Assembly: GCA_945893145.1 (NCBI GenBank)
Contig: CAMDDZ010000002.1
Location: forward strand, 1 to 64,000
DNA length: 64,000 bases
Direction of reading: 5' to 3'
Origin: Rhodoplanes serenus
GTDB lineage: Bacteria > Pseudomonadota > Alphaproteobacteria > Rhizobiales > Xanthobacteraceae
Shown: piece after piece, positions 59,035 through 64,000 of the stretch
How the letters are laid out: every line of letters begins with the position of its first letter
How positions within the stretch are numbered: the first letter of the stretch is position 1
Position numbers and translations under genes: made by a program
Notes under the pieces: model-generated
Seen by the model: only the letters and a program-made list of their open reading frames with translations
Databases searched by the model: none
What the model was told of the DNA's origin: nothing

Positions 59035-60096
59035 TTATCGGCGCTGCGTTCCCGGAGCAAGCGTGCCGTTGAACAGCGAGCGCGCTGCCTCGATCGGGCT
59101 TGCGTCGCCCTTGGCGATACGGTCGATCCAGGGTGCGACGATGGCCGGAAAATTCTCCGCACCCGCCTCGCGCGTATACGGCGCGAGCAGCAGTGCCGAC
59201 AACGCCCGCATGATCTGCGCATAGGCGCGCTCGCGGCTGCGTCCTTGGCTGCGGCCGGTCTGCTGGCTCCAGCCGATGAACGTGTCGACCGCTTGCGCGA
59301 GCTCGGTCACGCCCTGGTTCTCGGCCGCCACCAGCGTCAGCACCGGCGGCACCCAGCATTGCGCGTCTTCGCCAAACTTGCCGTGCCGCCGGTAGAGCGC
59401 CGCGAGCCCGGGCGACACCGAACCCAGCGAGGGCGCGGTGCGAGCGGTGTCGGCGCGCAGGTTGATCCCCGGGTTGCCCATATAGGCCGCGCCGAGTGCC
59501 GCCTCGATCGTGCGTTGCGCGTCAGCCGCGCCCGGCATATCGGCCTTGTTAACGGCGAAAATGTCGCCGATCTCCATCAGGCCCGCCTTCGAGGCCTGCA
59601 CGCCGTCGCCCAGGCCCGGCACGGTGAGGACCAGCGTGCAATCGGCCGTCTCGTGCACTTCGATGTCGGCCTGGCCTGCGCCCACGGTCTCGATGATGAC
59701 GCGGCGAAACCCGAACAGGCTCAGCACTGCGACGAGGTCGGTCGCGGTTTCGGTCAAACCTCCGACGTGGCCGCGCGACGACAGGCTGCGAAAATAGATG
59801 TTGTCGTAGCCGGCGCTGCGATTGCGCCGGATCCGATCGCCGAGCACGGCGCCGCCGGAATAAGGACTCGATGGATCGATGGCGAGAACCGCAATGCGCT
59901 CACCCGCCTGCGCCCAATGCGCCGTCATGGCATCCACCAGTGTGGACTTGCCGGCGCCCGGCGGGCCGGTGATGCCGATCACCCGCGCCCAATCCGGCAG
60001 GCGATAGGCCTCGGCGAGCATATCTTCGTAGCCGACGGCGCGGTTTTCGACCGTGCTGATCGCGCGCGCGATGCGGCGCAGTTCGGCAGACTGCAT
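59035..60096 (-). CDS. MeaB/ArgK-type G3E GTPase (B12 mutase chaperone)
   Basis: 353-residue P-loop GTPase that loads and repairs cobalamin on acyl-CoA mutases. Motifs: GPPGAGKST (Walker A, near residue 44), VLAIDPSSPYSGGAVLGDRI, TVGAGQADIEVHETAD and NKADMPGA (guanine specificity). The C-terminal dimerisation region is shortened around GRSQGRSRERAYAQIM. It lies 23 bases upstream of the DpgC-like gene and nine bases after the lipocalin-like gene, in the same operon as the mutase subunits, so it is almost certainly their partner. Confidence 0.93.
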   Translation of the reverse strand: MQSAELRRIARAISTVENRAVGYEDMLAEAYRLPDWARVIGITGPPGAGKSTLVDAMTAHWAQAGERIAVLAIDPSSPYSGGAVLGDRIRRNRSAGYDNIYFRSLSSRGHVGGLTETATDLVAVLSLFGFRRVIIETVGAGQADIEVHETADCTLVLTVPGLGDGVQASKAGLMEIGDIFAVNKADMPGAADAQRTIEAALGAAYMGNPGINLRADTARTAPSLGSVSPGLAALYRRHGKFGEDAQCWVPPVLTLVAAENQGVTELAQAVDTFIGWSQQTGRSQGRSRERAYAQIMRALSALLLAPYTREAGAENFPAIVAPWIDRIAKGDASPIEAARSLFNGTLAPGTQRR

Positions 60097-60104
60097 CGGT
60101 GCTC

Positions 60105-60506
60105 CTAGCCGACTCGCTCCCAGAGCAGCGCCTGGTGCTGCATCACGCCGCCGAACATGCGCCGCGGTGGCGCCAGCGTCATGCGCCCGTCAGGCCGAAA
60201 GGTCACGGCGCGGACCTGGTCGCCACCGACGCGGCTTTGATCTGACGATGCGTCGACCCGCGTCGAAAGCGTAGCGCCATCGAAGGTGTAGTTGCCGGCG
60301 TAAGACATGAACACGCGGTTCGTGTCGACCGGCAGTTCGGCGCGGCCGTCGCACAGCACGCAATACATCCGCCCATCGGCCTGAAAGCACACCACACCGT
60401 TGGGCTTGGGGCCATACGGCTCCGGCAGCGCCTTGCCGCTGTCATCGACGCCTTTGGTCTGCAGCAGCCGCCAGGTGCCGACGATCCGGCCATCGATCTG
60501 CGTCAT
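60105..60506 (-). CDS. Lipocalin-like domain protein
   Basis: 133 residues, likely a small beta-barrel: GRIVGTWRLLQTKGVDDSGK, ADGRMYCVLCDGRAELP, SYAGNYTFDGATLSTRVDAS and a final QHQALLWERVG, the pattern of the bacterial lipocalin-like/DUF family. No leader, so cytoplasmic. It overlaps the end of the small mutase subunit gene by four bases and precedes meaB. The role is unknown; binding of a hydrophobic CoA ester or of the pathway substrate is conceivable. Confidence 0.8.
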   Translation of the reverse strand: MTQIDGRIVGTWRLLQTKGVDDSGKALPEPYGPKPNGVVCFQADGRMYCVLCDGRAELPVDTNRVFMSYAGNYTFDGATLSTRVDASSDQSRVGGDQVRAVTFRPDGRMTLAPPRRMFGGVMQHQALLWERVG

Positions 60507-60940
60507 GGAACTTCCTTCAAGGGTTGCACCGACTCGCGCATCAGAAAATCGACGATCTCGGCGATCGGGGTGCCGGAGAGGAACACTTGCGCGACACCGT
60601 CGTGTTGCAGGCCGGGAATGTCCTCCTGCGGGATGATGCCGCCGGCGATGATGCGGATGTCCTGCGCGCCCGCCTCATCGAGCAGCCGCCTCAACTTCGG
60701 CAGCAGCACCTGGTGCGCGCCCGACAGGATGCTCACCCCGATCCAGTCGACGTCTTCCTCGATCGCCGCGCGCACCACCTCCTCGGTGGTGCGGCGCAGG
60801 CCGGTGTAGATGACCTCCATGCCGGCATCGAGCAGGCCACGCGCCACCACGCGCGCGCCGACGTCATGGCCGTCGAGTCCGACCTTGGCGATCAGCACGC
60901 GGATCTTGCGGCGGGATGGCGTGGCCGTGGCGGCGATCAT
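60503..60940 (-). CDS. B12-binding small subunit of an acyl-CoA mutase
   Basis: 145-residue cobalamin-binding domain with the motif DGHDVG (His25 is the predicted lower axial ligand), VSILSGAH and IIAGGIIP. ATG 60940 overlaps the large-subunit stop by one base. It pairs with the separate catalytic subunit at 60940-62649, as in isobutyryl-CoA and 2-hydroxyisobutyryl-CoA mutases, rather than being fused as in methylmalonyl-CoA mutase of most alphaproteobacteria. Confidence 0.92.
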   Translation of the reverse strand: MIAATATPSRRKIRVLIAKVGLDGHDVGARVVARGLLDAGMEVIYTGLRRTTEEVVRAAIEEDVDWIGVSILSGAHQVLLPKLRRLLDEAGAQDIRIIAGGIIPQEDIPGLQHDGVAQVFLSGTPIAEIVDFLMRESVQPLKEVP

Positions 60941-62649
60941 CAGAAATCGGTCGAGGGCACGAAGGTGCCGAAACGCCGCCGCCAGATATCGACAATCTCG
61001 CCCTCGGTGGCATAGGCGCGCACGGCATCGAGCACGGCCGGCACCACGTTGCGGTTCTCGGCGGTGGCGCGCTCGACCTCGGCCAATGTCGTTTTCACGC
61101 GGGCCTGATCGCGGGTCGATTTGACTTGGGCGAGCCGCGCCAGTTGCCGGTCCGCGGCTTTGGCATCGCCACGGAATGCAGTGTTGGGCACGTTCGGCTT
61201 CTGCTGCCACATATTGACCGTGACCCATGGCCGCTCACCGGAATCGATGGCGCGCTGGCGCCGCACTGCGCCCTCGGTCATCTTGCGGCGGCCAAAGCCG
61301 GTGGAGATCACCGGCAGCGCACCGCCGATGCGTTCGATCTGCGCCATGCCGTCGAGGATCTGCTTCTCGACCTCGGCGGTCAGCGTCTCAACGTAATAAG
61401 AGCCGCCGAGCGGGTCGATGGTATCGGCGAAGCCGTGCTCATTGGCGATGATCTGGAGCGTGCGCAGTGCCACGCGCGCAGAATTCTCGTTCGGTGTCGA
61501 AACCGCCTCGTCGTAGCCCGCGAGATAAACGTAAGAGGCGCCGCCCAGCACATAGGCGAGCGTGCCAAACGCGGTGCGCGGAATGTTATTAAGGGGCTCC
61601 GCCAGTGCCTCCTGGCCGTGGCCATAGACTGTGGTGTGGCAGGCCATCGCCTCAGGGCTTTGCGCGCCGTAACGCTCCTTCATCATCCTGGCCCAGATAC
61701 GCCGCAGCGCGCGCAGGTTCGCAATCGAAACGAAGAAGTCGTGCCGCTCGTCCGGAAACATGTGAAGCAGCGGCGCGATCCGATCGATGCTGTAGCCCTG
61801 CTTCAGCAGCAATTCGACGTAGTGCTGCACGTTGGCGAGCGCGATCGAAGTCCCCATGCTGGAGCCCGCGCCACCGGCATTGATATGGTTGACGCAGACC
61901 GTCATCGGCGACCAATTCGGCGCGTGCTCGGCACACCAGGCCACGCAGTCGCTAGCGAGCTTGGCGGCCGGCTCCGGCGGCAGGATTTGCGTACCGCGCG
62001 CGATATATTCCTTCAGCGGATCGTTTTGCAGATTGACCGTGTAGCGGCTCCAGGGAATGCCCTGCTTTTCGCCAAGCGCGGCGTATTGCGCCAGCACAAT
62101 GGGGCCGATCGAATTGCCGAGCGCGCCGATGCGTTTGAGGCTATCGGCCGGGATACCGCCGAACATGATTTCCATGTCGGCCAGCGTATCGATGGCGACG
62201 CCGACGCTGCCAACCTCGGCGGCTGCCATCTCGTGATCAGAGTCGTAGCCGCACTGGGTCGGCAGATCGAGCGCGACCAGAATCTGCTCGGTGCCCACTT
62301 CAATGAGTTTCTTGAAGCGCGCGTTGCTGGCCTCCGCGTCGCCATAGCCCGCATAGGCCGACACCACGAACGGCTCGGTGCGGTTCATGCCCGGCCGTTC
62401 GCCACGGGTAAACGGGTATTCGCCCGGAAATCCGAGGTCGCGCAGATAATCGAACCCGATACGTTCAAGGTTGGCGGGCGTGTAGAGCGGGTCGATCGGG
62501 ATGCCGGTGTCGGTCGCAAACTTCTTGCGATCCCGCCGGTTGCCACGCGACGGCTCGAAGGCTTCGCGCTGCCAGCGCTCGCACTCGGCCGCCACTTCAT
62601 TGCCGGCATGATCCGCTTGGAAGGCGCTTGGCGGCTTGACGACGTTCAT
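60940..62649 (-). CDS. Acyl-CoA mutase large subunit, substrate unknown
   Basis: 569-residue TIM-barrel subunit of a B12-dependent acyl-CoA mutase, lacking the B12 domain. Clear family stretches: LGFPGEYPFTRGERPGM, DLPTQCGYDSDH, GGAGSSMGTSIALANVQHYV and GGSYYVETLTAEVEKQ. The substrate pocket motif that reads TxRQYAG in methylmalonyl-CoA mutase is VVSAYAG here, retaining the Tyr but losing the Thr/Arg, and 2-hydroxyisobutyryl-CoA mutase has Ile at the Tyr. A substrate different from these is therefore likely. ATG 62649 follows the Bug gene by seven bases. Confidence 0.9.
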   Translation of the reverse strand: MNVVKPPSAFQADHAGNEVAAECERWQREAFEPSRGNRRDRKKFATDTGIPIDPLYTPANLERIGFDYLRDLGFPGEYPFTRGERPGMNRTEPFVVSAYAGYGDAEASNARFKKLIEVGTEQILVALDLPTQCGYDSDHEMAAAEVGSVGVAIDTLADMEIMFGGIPADSLKRIGALGNSIGPIVLAQYAALGEKQGIPWSRYTVNLQNDPLKEYIARGTQILPPEPAAKLASDCVAWCAEHAPNWSPMTVCVNHINAGGAGSSMGTSIALANVQHYVELLLKQGYSIDRIAPLLHMFPDERHDFFVSIANLRALRRIWARMMKERYGAQSPEAMACHTTVYGHGQEALAEPLNNIPRTAFGTLAYVLGGASYVYLAGYDEAVSTPNENSARVALRTLQIIANEHGFADTIDPLGGSYYVETLTAEVEKQILDGMAQIERIGGALPVISTGFGRRKMTEGAVRRQRAIDSGERPWVTVNMWQQKPNVPNTAFRGDAKAADRQLARLAQVKSTRDQARVKTTLAEVERATAENRNVVPAVLDAVRAYATEGEIVDIWRRRFGTFVPSTDF

Positions 62650-62656
62650 GGCGCGC

Positions 62657-63634
62657 TCACTGGGCCTTCAATTCGAGCTTTTTGATCACCGGACTCCAGC
62701 GCTCGATCTCGCTCTTGACGAATGCGGACAGTTCTTCCGGCGACGAAGCCGCAAGATCGATCGCGGAAACGCGCTCGCCGAGATCTAGCGCCAGGATGCG
62801 CCGCACTTCGGCATTGAGCTTGGCGACGATGGGCTTCGGCGTCCCGGCGGGCGCCAGCAACCCGTACCACTCGGTGACAACCAGCTCGAAGCCCTGCTCG
62901 CGGAACGTCGGCACGCCCGGCAGCGAACGATGACGCTCCGTCGAGGTGACGCCGAGCGCCTTCACCAGCCCGCCCTGCCACTGCGGCAACGCCTGGGTGA
63001 CCGTGGCCGAGGTCATCGGAATGGTTCCGGCCAGCACGTCATTGAGCGCGGGCGTGCCACCGCGATAGACCACGTGCTGCATCAAGGTGATGCCATTGTC
63101 GGCCTTAAACGTCTCGGCCGCGAGGTGCGTCATGCTGGCGATGCCAGCCGAGCCAAACGGGATCGGGTTGGCCTTGCCGTAGGTCACCATCTCCTTGAGG
63201 TTCTGCGGCGGAAACTTCGGGTTGACGTAAAACACGGTCGGCGCACGGCCGAGCAGACTGATCGGCTCGAAATCCTTCAGCGCATCGTACGGCATCTTGT
63301 CGTTGAGCGCCGGATTGGTGGTGTGATTGCTGACGACGACGATCAGCGTATAGCCGTCAGGCGGCGCCTGCGCGGCCGCCGTTGTGCCGATGATGGTCCC
63401 GGCTCCGGGCCGCGTCTCGACGATGACCTGCTGGCCCCAACTCTCGGTCATTTTCTGTCCGAGCACGCGGGCCAGAATGTCGGTCGAGCCACCGGGCGCA
63501 AACGGCACGATGATCTTGATCGGCCGTTCCGGATATTTATCGGCGACCGATTGCGCGCCAGCGCCGCCATTGGCCAAAGCGGCCAGGGCGGCGCCGAACA
63601 CGATGGCGGAAAGCGCGGCGCGATAAGAAGTCAC
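62657..63634 (-). CDS. Tripartite tricarboxylate (Bug) receptor
   Basis: 325-residue Bug receptor beginning at GTG 63634 (AGGAGAG upstream). Leader MTSYRAALSAIVFGAALAAL, then RPIKIIVPFAPGGSTDILAR, VIVETRPGAGTIIGTTAAAQ, and VVYRGGTPALNDVLAGTI. It is transcribed just ahead of the B12-mutase genes, so its ligand is a candidate substrate or precursor for that operon. A TRAP receptor gene starts the visible run. Confidence 0.92.
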   Translation of the reverse strand: MTSYRAALSAIVFGAALAALANGGAGAQSVADKYPERPIKIIVPFAPGGSTDILARVLGQKMTESWGQQVIVETRPGAGTIIGTTAAAQAPPDGYTLIVVVSNHTTNPALNDKMPYDALKDFEPISLLGRAPTVFYVNPKFPPQNLKEMVTYGKANPIPFGSAGIASMTHLAAETFKADNGITLMQHVVYRGGTPALNDVLAGTIPMTSATVTQALPQWQGGLVKALGVTSTERHRSLPGVPTFREQGFELVVTEWYGLLAPAGTPKPIVAKLNAEVRRILALDLGERVSAIDLAASSPEELSAFVKSEIERWSPVIKKLELKAQ

Positions 63635-63677
63635 GTGCGACTCTCCTTGGCGTCAGACACGGCGATATACGGAACGC

Positions 63678-64000
63678 TTACTTCTTCGACAGGCTCGCGA
63701 TGTCGCCCCGCAACGCCGCAAGCGCCGCCGCACCGTCGAGCCCCTTCGCCTTGACCTTTTCGATCCAGCCGCTTTCAAGCCGGCTGGTCTTCGACTTGAT
63801 CTCGGCGATGAATTGTGGGCTCGCGATCACGATCGGAATGTTGGCAGCACGCACCGCCTGCTCACCTTTCTGGTCGGTAGCGTCCCAAGCCTGGCCGGCG
63901 CGCCGCGCCAGCGCCTCGCCGGAGAGTTTGGTGATCGCAGCCTGGTCGGCCGGCGAAATCTGCTTCCACTTCGTTTCGTTCATGATCATCACGAAACTCG
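63678..64000 (-). CDS. TRAP transporter solute receptor (DctP), C-terminal part
   Basis: Partial gene; the frame is open past the right edge (SFVMIMNETKWKQISPADQA). The C-terminal DctP pattern is clear: a VMN-type motif, a helix with Lys/Trp then SPADQAAITKLSGEALARRA, and a long closing helix ending SLSKK. It lies 43 bases upstream of the Bug gene start in the same direction. The N-terminus with signal peptide and the DctQM partners would be to the right of the window. Confidence 0.82.
   Translation of the reverse strand, partial: SFVMIMNETKWKQISPADQAAITKLSGEALARRAGQAWDATDQKGEQAVRAANIPIVIASPQFIAEIKSKTSRLESGWIEKVKAKGLDGAAALAALRGDIASLSKK

Noticed and set aside
60916..62685. 589-codon open frame on the plus strand
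   Set aside because: Exactly antisense to the mutase large subunit; the translation is rich in His/Arg/Asp with no domain, as expected for a shadow frame in GC-rich DNA.
1..64000. CRISPR array, tRNA/rRNA genes, insertion sequences, integrase or phage genes
   Set aside because: Looked for and not seen; the repeats present are dispersed palindromic elements, not regularly spaced arrays, and no transposase-like protein is encoded.

Overview
The window is high-GC DNA from an alphaproteobacterium, most likely a Hyphomicrobiales member near Bradyrhizobium, Rhodopseudomonas or the Xanthobacteraceae. The evidence is the codon usage, the many periplasmic solute receptors with small-molecule catabolic enzymes, and short interspersed repeats of the kind I recall from those genomes (CTCATGGTGAGGAG...CTCCTCAGGATGAGG, and GGTTTTCxGAAAAGATCATG). 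I see no rRNA, tRNA, transposase, integrase or CRISPR array. One probable structured non-coding RNA is present.

Layout. 1-3615 (minus): a LivHMGFK-type ABC importer operon whose receptor gene runs off the left edge. 3736-6817 (plus): an SDR, a receptor-like protein without a signal peptide, and two tandem lipoproteins. 6821-9247 (minus): SxtJ-like membrane protein, DUF5989-like small protein and NodU/CmcH-type carbamoyltransferase. 9420-17170 (plus): one tight run of hydroxycinnamoyl-CoA hydratase/lyase, alpha/beta hydrolase, luciferase-like monooxygenase, SDR, CaiB-type CoA-transferase and a complete TRAP transporter. 17190-21307 (minus): deacetylase, molybdenum hydroxylase large subunit and a Bug receptor. 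21411-33385 (plus): amidase, two paralogous C-C-hydrolase-like enzymes, three Bug receptors, a two-subunit molybdenum hydroxylase and a leaderless TRAP receptor. A compositionally different block at 25068-26530, holding an orphan ORF and the RNA candidate, separates two similar Bug genes.

33480-41891 is a less metabolic stretch: a NarL-type regulator, a hybrid histidine kinase broken by one in-frame amber codon, a TrpX-like receptor, an EamA exporter, a lone receiver domain, a 64-residue protein with an internal duplication, a DUF6065-like protein and a run of small unknown genes ending in an XRE regulator. From 41915 catabolism resumes. 45125-41915 (minus): hydrolase, Bug, MmgE/PrpD. 45271-51354 (plus): Bug, isopropylmalate-dehydrogenase-like enzyme, Bug, two acyl-CoA dehydrogenases, CMD protein. 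57107-51368 (minus): HIBADH-like, enoyl-CoA hydratase, LeuC-like, LeuD-like, isocitrate-lyase-like, Bug. 64000-57602 (minus): TRAP receptor (partial), Bug, two-subunit B12-dependent acyl-CoA mutase, lipocalin-like protein, MeaB and a DpgC-like enzyme.

The recurring design is a module: a handful of catabolic enzymes transcribed with one or two periplasmic receptors. Nine full Bug (tripartite tricarboxylate) receptors occur but no TctA/TctB membrane subunits, so these receptors must share membrane components encoded elsewhere or act as sensors. The least explained items are the structured RNA at about 25990-26340, the mutase/MeaB/DpgC-like operon, and the catalytic-residue substitutions in several otherwise intact enzymes.
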